Origin: Sistotremastrum niveocremeum HHB9708
Taxonomy: Eukaryota > Basidiomycota > Agaricomycetes > Sistotremastrales > Sistotremastraceae
Assembly (NCBI GenBank): GCA_001630475.1
Contig: KV419403.1
Coordinates: 193,156-257,155 of the forward strand
Reading direction: 5' to 3'
DNA length: 64,000 bases
This document shows, in pieces, positions 45,994 to 58,182 of the stretch (its first letter is position 1; each line of letters begins with the position of its first letter). The notes under the pieces were generated by a model. The model worked only from the letters and a program-made list of their open reading frames with translations. It searched no databases and was not told the origin of the DNA. Position numbers and translations under genes: made by a program.

Positions 45994-48758
45994 TCATGAC
46001 TTTAGACTAACATCAGACAAGGTTTTGAATGCCTCCTTGTAAGCGTCCAGTAAGGCTTTCACCCTCGTGCGCTCTACTACCAGCGTCTCATCCTCGTTCA
46101 ATAAATCAGAGAAAATCTCCGGCTTATAGAGAGCCGCGACCAATCGATTTTGCACATGCTGCGATGTGTAATTGACGAGAAAGTGCATGATTGCTTTGGG
46201 GACGAGGTCTTGGATGGTTTGACGGACAATATTGAAGTATGACGCAATGAGAGAGGTGATGAGCGTTGTCTCCATTTCTTCTCTCGGCGACAATCCGGAA
46301 GAACCATCAGCGGGTACCTGTACTCGCAAACGTTAGGATCAAAGAAACAAAATAGATGAAGAACCACGCACTGCTTCAATATGTTTTCCGAGACTCTTCA
46401 TGTCAAAAGCAGCATTGTTCCCGTCTATTCCACGCTTCGGGGCCAACAGTCCGCGGGACGAGTTGACTCCATTCGTGTTCGATAAGTCACGGCCGACGAC
46501 AGAAACATCTGAGACGGGATTCGACTCAGAATTGAGACCGCTGACAGGACCAGGGCCGCTTTGGCCGAAGAAGTATGTCAAGAAGGTTTCCCGAGCAGAA
46601 TGGGGAGAGGTGCCCAATTGGGGGGCTGCAGATTCGCCCGCACTTGACGAGGTATGCCTGCGAGAGTGGGAATGCGAGCGACGATGATGACCCGATCCGC
46701 TTTCCTGTCGTGACTTTGCTCGGGTTTGAGGATCCGAGGAAGGGGTTTGTCGAGGTAGAGTTGACGATACCGAACGTCCTTCTCTGGAAGAAGAAACCCC
46801 ATTCTGAGTAGTTTTTGCATCTGAGTCTTCGTCTTCCTCATCCTCGATGCCATCGACTCCGTTGACAATTTCGGCTGGAGGTGGTCGCGGAGGAGCAATC
46901 TTACGTTGGCTTTGTCTCCCGGATTCTCTTGCTGCAACGTTCGAACCATGTACAAATGCGGGATGATTCGTGTTGATATACGCCGCTTGAATCTGTATCA
47001 GACTTTGCGTGTACTCTGATGTTGGTCCCAGACGTTCTCGGAGCAATTCGGATACAGTCTCTACCAATTGAGCATGCAAGCGAGGAAAACGTTGCAGCTC
47101 CTGAGATAATTAATTAGTGCGAGAAGGCCGCGACGAAGATGATCAGGACATACGGCACTTGTACAATTATGACATATCTTGACAAGTTCTTCATAAACCA
47201 GCTCCACACAGCGCAGACTGGGAGCTTCTAACAGTTTGATCTGGGGCTTAACGAGAAGATCAAATGCGACTTCAGGCACGAACAAGCTCGGCCGCGGACC
47301 GGTGGAGTTTCGGATTGCGGTGCGAATGTCTTGGGGCTCAAGGTTGTGTGTCGCATCGATGGATTCCAGTGCATGCCCAAATACGTCGTGGAAGATGTAA
47401 TAGATCCGTGCGCCTCCTGACAGCTCCTTAGTCGAGATTTCAAGGGAAGTGCCTTCGATGGAGGCCACGAAATCACGGGCGAATGAGGTCATCAAGCGGA
47501 GTATGAGTGCACTCTGTTGGTTCGGATCATCCAGCAGGCCTGCATCACCAAACGAGTCTAGCTCATGTTGTGTTTGGCCGATTAACGTGTTCAATCGAGC
47601 TTTCATGTCGGGAAGCTTATCCCTGATATGATTCATCAAAACCTAAAGATTCGCGCATGCTCAGTTTGGCATCAGACTCGAAATGGAATATATAGCACCT
47701 TATTGAGAGTTTTGGACAGATAAGCCGTGCCATTCTTGTGTGCAATGTTCTTATAAGCAGGATGATTGGCAAAGAATTCAGCCTCCGACTCTAGGGCGTC
47801 TTTCAAGCCCTTCTCTGAGTTAATGTCCTGCTGACTTCGATTGACAACGCCAATGAAGCCCAGCTTGAGCGGGTAAACCCGACCGGTGAGCACATCAAGG
47901 GCGTTAGTGCCTGCGTCCATAAGGTCCAATTTGGTAAGAACACCAATTGTGCGTCGACCTTGAGGGTCGACTGAACGTGCAACCTTCAAGGACTCCGAAT
48001 TGGCGAGATCGACGTTGGCGGGCGATACAGCAAGGATGACGCTTATGTGTAGATGTAAGGGGTAACTTTCAATATAACCAAGTCAAGGCTTACCAATTCG
48101 GTTTCGAGATATACTCCATGACCAGGCTCCGTATCTGTTTCTCAATATCACTGGGTTGATCGCCAACTGGTATTTTCGTTAATCCAGGAAGATCCACAAG
48201 CGTCAAGTCAAGGACGTTCGGACTATATATTTGCAGATGTATCGGGAGTTTGCTTATGCCCTTATTCTGACCAGCGACACGGAACGTTTCTGACTCTATT
48301 TCCTTCCGGACGTCATGAAAGTCCGTGAACCTTCGATCTATATGGAGGAACTGCGCGTATTCTGTGTATGGGGGAGGTTGAGTGGATTGAGGGACAGGAG
48401 TGTGAATGAGTTGAAGGACGAGGGGTCGTCGAGTTACTATGCCAGAGCCACGTGGAAGAAAGTCACGTCCAACGATGCTGATACAGATGAGTTGATAAGA
48501 CTCTATGCGACAAGGATATCGACTTACTTTTCGAGGACGCTGGACTTTCCCGACGATTGACTGCCAACCTAGAAATGTCTGAGAAGAAGTCGAGTGGGCT
48601 TGTTCGTTGACAACATACCACAGCCAACTGGGGCATATCCAATTCACCTCCTACCCATGCAATTTAGTAATACATCGAGCGCAGGTCGCGTGCAACTCAC
48701 CCAAGTTCGCAAAGCAATCCTGAACCCGATTGACCAACTTGATTAGGTCGCTGTCCAT
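45994..48758 (-). CDS. DNM1: Dynamin-related GTPase (DNM1-like)
   Basis: A large membrane-fission GTPase. Exon 1 encodes [20 protein letters not shown]. The next gives [10 protein letters not shown] and then the P-loop [15 protein letters not shown]2/G3 read [19 protein letters not shown] and [14 protein letters not shown]4 is [15 protein letters not shown] and [17 protein letters not shown] mark the end of the G domain and the start of the stalk. A long Ser/Arg/His-rich variable insert lies around 46430-46900. The C-terminal GED reads [20 protein letters not shown] through [15 protein letters not shown]. No PH domain. The long insert and FLTYFFGQ favour DNM1 (mitochondrial and peroxisomal fission) over VPS1, but VPS1 is not excluded. 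Confidence 0.9.
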
Positions 48759-49179
48759 GTTAGGGGTTTGGGATATGTGATATGCGTCTTGATCGTCGAA
48801 AAGAGCGGAATTCAGATAAGGATGGGGCTGCGCAGTTTGGAGTACGTCTCGTTCGTCGAGCTTTGGGCAGCGGAAGAGTATTGACCCCTGTTTGTCCGGG
48901 CCCACAACGCGTCGCGACGGCAGCATCATCGCCCGCGTTCTCCAACTGGGCCACCTCGTGTCCGAGACTGCATATATTCACAAGACTGCGGCCAGAGCCA
49001 GCTCCTGGAGGAGCTGTTCAAAAATCTCTCACTGTCAAGCCTTGGAGCTCTTGGTCCTTTTATCGTGCTTGTTATAGGGGCGCAATATTCTCAGGATTGC
49101 AAGTCGCGTCCGACCGTTGTTAAAGCAACTTGCACTGCGATCTCGACAATCAAAGTCCACTGGGGAAACGTATGGGACG
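48759..49179. other. Intergenic; DNM1 promoter side
   Basis: No feature seen between the DNM1 start and the first repeat unit of the cysteine-rich peptide array. Confidence 0.4.
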
Positions 49180-49804
49180 AATTCATGCTCAACCATGTTT
49201 GTCATACGAGGGTTAATTCACTTCTATTGATAGTGCTCAGATTCTCTATCGACAATTCACGTGTCATATCCCACTCTTGGAGTCCATATTCTCAGGTGTA
49301 ATCCTGCCGCTCAGGAACAGCGGTTGGTTATGATACACTCGAGCAGCATCTTATGAGCGAACGGAGTATCAGTGGTCATAATGTGGTCATAGGATCAATT
49401 CTGAGTCTCCCACCGTGATAACACACATCCGAGAGGTCTCATTCTGGTGAATGCATGGGTGTTCTAGACCTCCCTCGTCTTGCGGTCTTCTTCACCTCCC
49501 TTTTCTTGCAGAGATCGTCCATTGAATAGCTCCCCACCCAGGAGCATTGCTTTCCACAAAGCAGGAGTCTCAGACTATGTGACTTTGGAAGATTGTCCAC
49601 TCTTTCTTGGGATTCTATGCTTCTTCAAGCCTTGGGCTAGTCCGGCATACTCGTACTGCCTCCTGCTTACTGCCACCTGCGAATCAGTACCCCTGGAAAT
49701 CATGTGAAGCGTCTGCTTTCGGCGTGAAACTCCTACGCTGGTGACGGCAGTTTCTGTCCCTGTCCCTCATGAAGTGCCTTAGTCGATAAGTTAGACCGCT
49801 CGAA

Positions 49805-49810
49805 TATAAG
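49805..49810 (+). promoter_or_regulatory. TATA-like box of peptide gene copy 1
   Basis: TATAAG 66 bp upstream of the ATG at 49876. Confidence 0.45.
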
Positions 49811-49875
49811 AAGCTGTGTCGCTCGGATCGATTCTGCACTGCGTTCGCTTACTTCGCCTTGTTCTGAATCTCACA

Positions 49876-50113
49876 ATGAAACTCCTCGTTCTTGTCGCGT
49901 TGGTCGCTGGTTCCTTGACTGCCGTCACGGCCCAATGCGAAACAATCCCTATAGGCCCTGTATGTTTTTCAGTGTCGCATCTTGCGAATTTGTTGAAGTG
50001 ACATCTCGTTATAGAACTGTCTTACGGGTTGTGATTTCTGCTGCGCCAATTCAGGCCTTCCGGCTGATCAAGTCATGCCGTGCAGGTTCGATTGTCGAAG
50101 CGGCTGCGAATAA
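49876..50113 (+). CDS. Small secreted eight-cysteine peptide, copy 1
   Basis: A 60 aa product from two exons, 49876-49959 and 50015-50113, with a 55 nt GTATGT...TAG intron. Signal peptide MKLLVLVALVAGSLTAVTA is followed by a mature peptide of about 41 residues that starts QCETIPIGPNC and ends CRFDCRSGCE. It has eight Cys spaced C-x8-C-x3-C-x2-CC-x12-C-x3-C-x3-C. I recognise no family: the spacing does not fit hydrophobins or the common defensins. Copies 2 and 3 follow in tandem. An extracellular, disulfide-rich effector, antimicrobial or signalling peptide is plausible but unproven. Confidence 0.85.
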
Positions 50114-51040
50114 AGAAGTGTTGCTTGAACTGCTCATTCATGCTGTCCCTGATCAGTCTTTGATTCCTTTTAGAGGTGGAGCCTTCATCTTCAGCATAGC
50201 TATAGATATCATTGCTTTTGTTGGATATCAGACCATTTAAAACGCAATTCTCAACATCTTGACGGCGCATCGATCTGAATTTCAGTCTGCCAGCAAGACG
50301 CCAAATGTAAACTGGTGACCACTAAATCGACTGATCCGTCAAGCCTTTCTTCTACTGGTAAATTATGAAAATTCGGCAGGGATACATTGTTCTGTTATGC
50401 TGTGTTATGGATAATTGAGAACCGACTGTGCACCTCGGCAGAGCATTCAGCGCAACACACGAAAGAGACCTGCCACTCAGGCACAATATACGGTCCTGAT
50501 GCACTCCAATAGCACTTTTATGAGCGGACGGAGTATCAGTGGTCATACCGTGGTAACAGGATCAACTCTCCCGCCATGATAACCCAAATCCGAGATGTCC
50601 TATCTTGATCAACCCATGCACATGGGTATTCTCTACCTCTTTGTCTCGCCTGTTTGCTTGCTGAGGTCGTATGCTAGATGGCTCTCCATCCAGGAGCATT
50701 TCGTCGCAAGAGCAGGAGTCTTAAGCTTAAAGTACCTTGAACCCTGACGTTGCTACTGAACTTTGTCTACTCTGGGTTCGATTCCATCCTTTCTCAAACC
50801 ATTGGGCGGATTGAGCTCATTCATCCTTCCTCCTACTTAGTGCCACCCGCGAAGTTAGTACCCCTGGAACTCACGTGAATCATCTACGCTCGGCGTGTAA
50901 TCCCCCCGATGGCGGCCGCAGCTTCTGGCTTTCTTGGAGAGTTCCTTACCTGCTCAGTCTGCCTGTTAGTAGATAAACGTCGTGTCACTGGCAACGTCCT
51001 TCACTACACGCTCCCCAACCTTCCCTTGATAACTCGCACA

Positions 51041-51278
51041 ATGAAGCTCCTCGCACTTCTCGCACTGCTCGCCGGTTCATTGAGTGCCGTCAGTGCCCAA
51101 TGCGAAACAATCGCTCAAGGCCCTGTATGTCTTTCATGATCATATCCCTCGAGTCTGCTAAAGTGACATTCTGTTCTAGAACTGTCTTACGGGTTGCAAT
51201 TTCTGCTGCGCCAATTGAGGCTTCCCGGCTGATCAAGTCGCACCGTGCAGGAGGGATCGTCGAAGCAACTGCGAATAA
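51041..51278 (+). pseudogene. Cysteine-rich peptide, copy 2 (appears broken)
   Basis: It has the same two-exon layout as copies 1 and 3: exons 51041-51124 and 51180-51278 and a 55 nt intron. The signal peptide MKLLALLALLAGSLSAVSA is intact and the first mature residues are QCETIAQGPNC. The second exon no longer encodes the full cysteine framework, with about one or two breaks, so this copy is probably a recently decayed duplicate. Its nucleotide sequence is closer to copy 1 than to copy 3 across exon 2. Confidence 0.75.
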
Positions 51279-52317
51279 AGTGTTTCTATCTGACCTCATG
51301 TTCAATACTTTCACTGATCACAGCCTTTGATAGGTAGTAGAACTGGATCCTCCATCTTACGGTTTGCTTTAGATACTGTAGGAAAAGGTTCCTTTCGTCG
51401 ATTCACACGTCATTCAAAAAGAACACATCTTGACGGGGCCTCGATCTGATATTCAATCTGCCAGCAAGACACTCAATGCATACTAGTCACTAGTTGATCT
51501 CCTGGTCCACACCGGCCTTGGGCTACTTGTGAAGATTCGGCTGGAGTTCATGCGCCGGCATACAGGAATATTGTTCGTATCATTGAAAAACGGGCGACGA
51601 CTGTGCACCTCGGAAGAGCATTCAACGCAACGCGCGAAAGAGGCAAGCATGATGATTGCTTAACCACGTTCGTCGACATCGGCCTAATTCACTCGCATCG
51701 ATGTTGCTCGGATTGACTCTTGATCATTCACACGCGTGGTCTACTCTTGGACTGGATGTTCTCAGCTATATTCCTGCCGACCAGGCACAAGAGATGGTCT
51801 CGATACACTCGAGCTGCAGTTTTGCTAGTGAACGGAGTAGCAGTGGTCATATTGTGGTCATAGGATCAACTCTCCCACCACGATAACCCGAATCCGGAAG
51901 GTGCTGTTTGAATCAACGCATGGGTATCCTACATCCCTTGGCTCATTTTCTGCGCCCCAATTGTCTCGCAAAGATCGTCCGCCGGATAGTTCGCCAATTG
52001 AGGAGTACATATTTCGCAACAAGAAGGTGTCGTCGCGTATCTCAAACATGATACAGCTATTGGAAACTGTCGACTCTGATCTTGAATTCTATGCCTTCTC
52101 GATTCTCTAGGCTAATCGGGCGTGTTCATCTTTCCTCCTGCTTAATGCCACTTACGAGACAGTACCCCTGGAAATCATGTGTAGCATCTGACTCGGCGTG
52201 AAACTACCCTTCTCTAAAGATACCTTATCGGATCAGAGCGATCGTTCAAACATAAAATCTGGTCACATGCAATAATTCTTCACTGCCATCACCTACCTTG
52301 TCTTCTGAAACCTCACA

Positions 52318-52555
52318 ATGAAGCTCCTCAGTCTTCTCGCATTGCTCGCCGGTTCATTGAGCGCCATCACAGCTCAATGCGATCAAGTTGCTACAGGCCC
52401 TGTATGTCTTTCATTATCATGTCCCGAGAGTCTGCTAAATTGATGTTTCGTCCTAGAACTGCCTTATGGATTGCAGTTCTTGCTGCGCGAGTGCGAATCT
52501 GCCGACTGATCAAGGCAAACAGTGCCTGATTGGTTGTCGAAGCAACTGCGAATAA
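52318..52555 (+). CDS. Small secreted eight-cysteine peptide, copy 3
   Basis: A 60 aa product from exons 52318-52401 and 52457-52555, again with a 55 nt intron. Signal peptide MKLLSLLALLAGSLSAITA is nearly identical to copies 1 and 2. The mature part starts QCDQVATGPNC and ends CLIGCRSNCE. Every Cys keeps its spacing (C-x8-C-x3-C-x2-CC-x12-C-x3-C-x3-C), while many residues between them differ from copy 1. That pattern indicates selection on the disulfide scaffold with diversified loops. Function unknown. Confidence 0.85.
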
Positions 52556-53085
52556 GGTGTGCTTAGTTGAACTGATCAATAAGGCTTTAGGTGATCAGTC
52601 TTCGATTCGTTCGCCAGGTCGAGCTTCATCTTCCGGGTTGCTATAGATAACCTAGGAAAGGTTGCTTCTAGAATTCTGTTGAATACCACATCATTTGAAC
52701 AGAAGGCATCTTCGCGCCGCCTCGATATGATATTCGATCTGCCACGAAATGCATACAGGATTACTGGTAACCAGTTGATCTCCTAATCCGCACCGGCTTT
52801 ATTTTGTGTGTGAAGATTTCGCAAGGATAAATACGCCGATATACAGGAATATTGACCGGATTATCGAGAGAAGACGATTGTGCAGCTCGTAAGAGCATTC
52901 AGTGCAAGACACGAAAGAGGCGAGCATGATGATTGTGCGGAATACCATTACCAATGTTTCCTACGAATAATTGAGACCGGGCTCACTATAGGTAAAGCCC
53001 TGCAGCTGAGTTTTGATACCACAGAACTAAATTGTCCATTCCACGAAAGAAAGCAAACGAAAAATGAAGAAAGAAGAGCCTTAAA
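52556..53085. other. End of the tandem array and 3' flank of the GPI protein gene
   Basis: The left part up to about 52935 is the downstream half of the third repeat unit. The remainder shows no feature. Confidence 0.5.
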
Positions 53086-54007
53086 TCACAGCAAGAACGT
53101 CAATGCCATCAAAGGGACGGTTACCAACATGGCAACCGAGGACGTGACAATCAGAGCTTTCGCTCCAGAAGTGGAGGAAGATGAAGTAGTGCTGGACGTG
53201 GAACTGGACGTGCCATTTGCTGACTTCGAAGAAGTAGCGTTGGGAGAGGCAGCGGAAGTCGTGAAACCAGAGGGAGTGGACGAATTGGCACCAGTGGGAG
53301 AAGGGGTGACGGTGGGGAGTCCGGAAGAGAGGGTAGAATTCGCGGATCCGGAGGGAGCAGCAGAGCCAGTAGGGCTTCCTGTCGCGGTTCCGTTAGCGGT
53401 GGAATTCAGGGAGTTGGGAGCTGCGGGAGGGGCAACAGCGAGAGAGGGGTCTTGGAGGGCGCCAACACCCCAGGGAATCGGGGCGTTGGTCGTGGGCTGA
53501 GTCGCGTTCGGGGGTGGAGTCGTTTCACCGTTGGGACCAGCTAAGGTGAAACGAGTCGTCCAGAGGAGGTCAGGCGAGTAGGGCGAACTGAACTGGTAGA
53601 AGTAGATGGCAGAATTAGGGGTAACCTGTTATTATCACACCAGGTCAACAATCATCGTGCGGATTTCAGGAATATTTGAGCTCACAGGGAGGCAAGGGTA
53701 CGAGAAAGTATCGTTGTTCGGATTAGTACCATCAAGGTTGCTTGCAACAGCTAGGAGAGAAAATCAATAGACGCTCTTTGTCTGGGAAATTTTGCTCACT
53801 CGATAAATGGATCATGTGGAAATTGTCACCGGTCATCAATTCGACGTTCATGATTTTCCAGACGCCAGAGGTGTCTGGCGTCCATTGAATGGTACAGGTG
53901 GACCCCTGGTTGAAGACAGAAGTACTGTCAGGACTCGTCGGACCTGGGTCCGCCTTGGCGACGACAGCCAAGAAGAGAAGGGCAAGAATATTCAAGAATG
54001 ACTGCAT
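53086..54007 (-). CDS. Kre9/KNH-like, Ser/Thr-rich GPI-anchored cell-wall protein
   Basis: The signal peptide MQSFLNILALLFLAVVAKA is followed by a short Ig-like Kre9/KNH N-terminal domain: VFNQGSTCTIQWTPDTSGVW, IMNVELMTGDNFHMIHLSS, then VTPNSAIYFYQFSSP. A long Ser/Thr/Asn/Pro-rich region follows with many NxS/T sites (NATQ, NSTANGTATG). The C-terminus has Ser-rich sequence, SGAKALIV and a hydrophobic tail ending LMALTFLL, typical of a GPI attachment signal. Two short introns lie near 53625-53685 and 53750-53800. It is likely a plasma-membrane or wall protein; the fungal family is linked to beta-1,6-glucan assembly, but its role is not proven. Confidence 0.85.
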
Positions 54008-56137
54008 AATGGATGCGCGCTGGAGTGTTGCGAAGGAGAAAGGGGCTTATAGCTGATGAAAAGAGCGAAAGTCTTTAAAGGAGTGGACTGAAAGAGCTGA
54101 TGGAGGCGATGTAGTGAAGGTCGAGGTTGCTTTTGATCGAAAACGCGCGCTCAAATATGCAGGGGGTCTGACTAAGCAAGACGTTTGAACGCTCTTCGTT
54201 CTCGCCTTTATGGCAGTTACTGACCAGCACCTTTGTCAACACTCAGTGATTTCATTACTTGCTTTGTTTTTATCTTTCCTGTCCGGCGGCTCAGAAAATT
54301 TTCTCACCCATGCAAAAATCTTTGCTCGACAATCCTCACGTGATCATGTTGATCTTGAACAACAATCTTGAAGTTTCCTGCAACGAACAAATTACTTCGT
54401 GTCGCAAGTCCTTGATCGTACCCATCACAGTAACACAAACTCGCACTTGTTGGCTCACTGGTGTAGGTAATCATCCGCTCGTCCGGACAGGGTCCGATAG
54501 CTTTGGGACAAGGTCTGGATGGCTAGCACCGCCTCTGCTACTTGCTTAGGACGAATGAACTGTCGGAATGATCTTTGCTCCTTCTTGTCTTCCTGATCGA
54601 CTCAGGTACTGATGACGGACGCTGTTTATCGCCTAGATGAACACAGCCAGTGCGCGATGGTCATGTGGCCTAATAGAGCTGCACAGCCTCTCGAAGTTCA
54701 GAACGCAATGGCTCACAGATTCGAACTCGAGTCTGACTCGCGAGGAAGGCTCAGTCCACTCCTGCTGCACAACCTGTTATTTCAATAATTGGTACTGCTC
54801 GGAATCCTAAACGACGATCACTTGCTTTCTGTGGATGCATTCTGTGATAACCTGGAAAGTTGAGGTGACAATGAGGTCCACTGTCCGGCACGCTATGCTT
54901 TTCTTCTTCTATAACTCAATCATATCAATGAGACATAAATGACGCACATTGTGATGTGTTCGAAGAGGACTGCTCCTTGTGTCTGCCGGTGGCGGGAGTA
55001 GAGATGGAACTCCACGAGCGACATATTCTTGAATCTCGCGGAATCTGGACGCCATGCATGTGGCATCGAGTCCACCTGGCAACTTCGGCCGGCTCACCGT
55101 GAAGATCATCATGCATCACATCGTTTTCCCTGCTGAGGCTGCCCACAGAAGTGTCTTCCCACCTCTCACTTCCGGTGAAATTTCCACCGACTTTACGACA
55201 GGCGAGTGCCTGATCTCTAGCGGCTTCAGCCATTTCTAGCTTGTTTAGACGAACGAAATAGGCTCATAGTGCATTTGGGCGCACCCATGAAATCTGCATT
55301 GAGGCATATCATTCCGCTGGGTCACACTATGTTCGACCTGTCTCTCATGCTCTGCGGAGGTTCCAGCTCTCGTCATTTACCTGGTCCAATCGTAATCGTT
55401 TCCGAGCTAATGCGGCCTCCATCGTTCCATTGACTTGTTCCAAGTACTCAACGATGGGTAAACTCTCAACTCCTTCACTATCATCGGCGCGCCTTTGCGG
55501 GCCCGAGTGGCCAACCACAGTTTGCCACTGAGAAAACTTTGTGCATGATGCTGCGCCAGCGCCGTCATGGTGCGGCTGGCAATCACTGGGATAACTTCTT
55601 CGCGACGGTACTGAGATGAAAATCCCGTTCGCTAGGTGATATCTGGACAAGTCGCATGGTCTTGTTCATTCATGGTCTAAGTTATACCTAGCGAGAGCCA
55701 CTGCGTGTCTTCCTACTTCGCTAAATCGAGAGAAATCGAGAAGATCATGCGCAACGGAGCTCCTTTCACGACTTACTCATGCCATCGTGACGTCGTGCGA
55801 TGGCGCGTCCCGTCGACTAGTCGGGATAGCGCACGCGTCTTTCGATATCTCTAGTGCATTCGTATGAGAAGCCTCGAGAATGGAAGCTTTCGAAGGATTC
55901 GCGAAGCGACGGCGAATTGCTTCGAGGACCCTTTAGTAAGAGGATCCGTCGGCATCCTAAGCGAGAGAAATAAACTTGGTCGCCGCTTTCCGTCTCGAGC
56001 GGGAAATTGATCCAAACAACGCACTCACTAATTTCGAGTTCGGGGTTTTGTCCCGATATAAAGGTTTGCGTTGCGGATGCGTGAATTACAAGTCGACGCC
56101 TCTTTACCTGTCTTCTATCCTAACTACCAAACAAAAA
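54008..56137. other. Gene-poor stretch
   Basis: 2.1 kb between the GPI protein start and methyltransferase MT2. Open frames at 54259-54549 and 54909-55650 have no recognised features. The right end carries the MT2 TATA box. Confidence 0.45.
56057..56063 (+). promoter_or_regulatory. TATA box of MT2
   Basis: TATAAAG about 75 bp upstream of the ATG at 56138. Confidence 0.55.
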
Positions 56138-57486
56138 ATGGCACAAAATCCTGGAGATCTTCGTCAACTGCACGGACGAGGGATGAACCCTATCTCTGAC
56201 GCTTACACTCTGCCAGCCGACTTCCCGGAATTTGACGTAAATCTTCGCCATTTTTATCATGAAAGATCGATGCTAAAATATATGCCCATTTAGAGGCTCA
56301 ATCTCCAACATCAAATTTGGAAGACGGTGCAGAGAGGACTCTGCCCCATCCCCAAGAGTGACCTAGATGTCCTTCTGGCCCCCAAAGCTAACGGCGCACC
56401 GTCAGCCATTCTGGACCTTGGATGCGGTTCTGGCATCTGGTACAGCACCACCTACTTCATCTAAGACCGCGCGTATGTCGAGCTAAAATGGCTGTTCAGG
56501 TGTACAGATATGGCAAAAATATTCCCGCATGCCAACGTCGTGGGTTTTGACCTCGCCCGCTCTAGCCCAAGGTTTGTCGCGCAGCACTTCAAAATTCAGT
56601 CAACTGATGCCGGCAGAATAGTGATACGCCGGAAAATTGCTTGTATGTGGACTCCATCAGGTCTCCTAGCTGTCCATACACTGACGGTATTGCTGCGTTA
56701 GCTTTCTGCAGGGAAACATTCTTGATGGATTGAAAGATTTCTATGGGCAGTTTGACTTGGTTCACAGTCGAACAATGGTGGTGCACGTGGGCAGATGATT
56801 CTCTCGACGCGTTCTTCTGATCCTGAGAGCCTTTGGTCCCAGCTCAAACCAAACCAGAGAAAGTGGGCAATTAACGAAATCATCAAGTGTGTCCGACCAG
56901 GTGAGAAGTTTATTTGGGGAGCCATATTACACGCTGACAAGTCGCTACGGCTCCAGGAGGCATCGTGATCTTAGCGGATTGGGACGAGCCGATATTGAGC
57001 GAGCACGGACAGATATTGCCTGCGGCAAGAGAAGACAGCGAGCCTGGGACACCGCAGTCTTGGTTGATTCGAATACTAAACGAAGTGTGGCATCGTTCGG
57101 ACCCAGTTCTCAGTGTCGTTCGATTGGCGATCCGGGATGCCTTGGCCGAAAATGCTCGCGTTGATCAAGAGACGATCACAAGCGCATTGCATAACATTCC
57201 CATCGGATGGGATGACGGAAGTATCGAGAACGGCGCGCTCTTGGGCCAAATGATGAGGATGGACCTTATGGTATGTGTGCTTTCCAAAATTCTTGAATTG
57301 CGAAAAGCCCGTTGCTGACAGAGGCGGTAGGAGTTCGTTAGAGCGTTCAAGCCCGTGCTCCAGAGCAGAGGTGTAGGCGAGCAAGTTATTGATAGCTGGA
57401 TAGAACACGCAGACCTCGAATTCAGTGGTGCTGATCAACGTGTCATTACTAGACTCCATTCCACATGGGCGCGCATTCTGGAGTAG
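56138..57486 (+). CDS. SAM-dependent methyltransferase, paralog 2 (MT2)
   Basis: The product is 309 aa from seven exons: 56138-56236, 56294-56439, 56500-56571, 56702-56786, 56843-56900, 56957-57270 and 57331-57486. The total is a multiple of three. The N-terminal LHGRGMNPISDAYTLPADF is followed by motif I AILDLGCGSGIW, VVGFDLARSSP, FDLVHSRTMVVH, GIVILADWDEP, IPIGWDDG, a C-terminal FVRAFKPVL and HSTWARILE. Exons 3 and 4 have exactly the same lengths (72 and 85 nt) as in MT1 and MT3. Tandem neighbour of MT3. The substrate cannot be read from the sequence. Confidence 0.88.
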
Positions 57487-58182
57487 CCGAGAGGGAGAAA
57501 AAAATCTGCCTGTATAGAGGAGGTTCTAGAATGTCGAATGCTCCATTGGAAGATGACATGCGTTACAAGTCATATTGCTGTTTGGTACAATCGCTATCTT
57601 GCTATCGTGATTCGTGATTGGTAATCTGCGTCCGCGGTTTTCCTACGCCGAGTTACCAGTGAGGCCACGGAGGTGCTGAAAAATGATCAAGTCACCTATA
57701 CCAAGCAATCAGTTCATAGTCATATGAGGCCAAGCGTCAAAAGGACAGTGCGTAGTCATGTCAAGTTCAGGTACCAAAATGAAAGACCGCACCCCCCAAA
57801 CGAAGAAGGCCTGGGCTACGGCATCTGCCGATAGCGCTCAGGGACTGGCATGACTTGTCCACTCATCGAGTTTGACATGCAGCTCCTTGATCGACTCGGG
57901 AAGCTGCAATTACTCCGCATGAGACAAACCCCTTCTTCGTCCTTCTACTTCTTCTCCTTTCCCGGCCGCCCGCTCAAACGCCTATTTCCTCCTCCCAAAA
58001 GTTTCCCTCCCCTCCAGAAAATTGCCCATCGTTGAGTACGTGTTGTCGTCATTTTGGTTAATTGGCCGAAGCGCTTACGCGACGGCTTCTCGTATCGTTG
58101 AAGCTTCCAGCCTTCCGAAAATTACGGACTATTGGCAAAAATTTCTCAAATCTCAAATCGCCCCGTCTGTTCTTGAGCATTG
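57487..58182. other. Spacer between MT2 and MT3
   Basis: 0.7 kb holding the MT3 promoter. A pyrimidine-rich tract runs through 57930-58020. No gene seen. Confidence 0.45.

Larger units (their letters stand above)
49180..52935. repeat. Three tandem ~1.2 kb units carrying cysteine-rich peptide genes
   Basis: The three ATGs lie at 49876, 51041 and 52318, so unit lengths are about 1165 and 1277 bp. A downstream landmark (CTGTGCACCTCGG and variants) recurs at 50426, 51601 and about 52878. An upstream landmark (GGAGTA-CAGTGGTCATA) recurs in front of all three genes. Unit boundaries are approximate. Coding, intron and several hundred bases of upstream and downstream DNA are all duplicated, which points to unequal crossing-over or segmental tandem duplication. 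Confidence 0.88.

Noticed and set aside
52880-53500. Plus-strand 206-codon open frame rich in Glu, Val and Ala
   Set aside because: It is antisense to the Ser/Thr-rich GPI protein; the odd composition is the mirror image of Ser/Thr codons.
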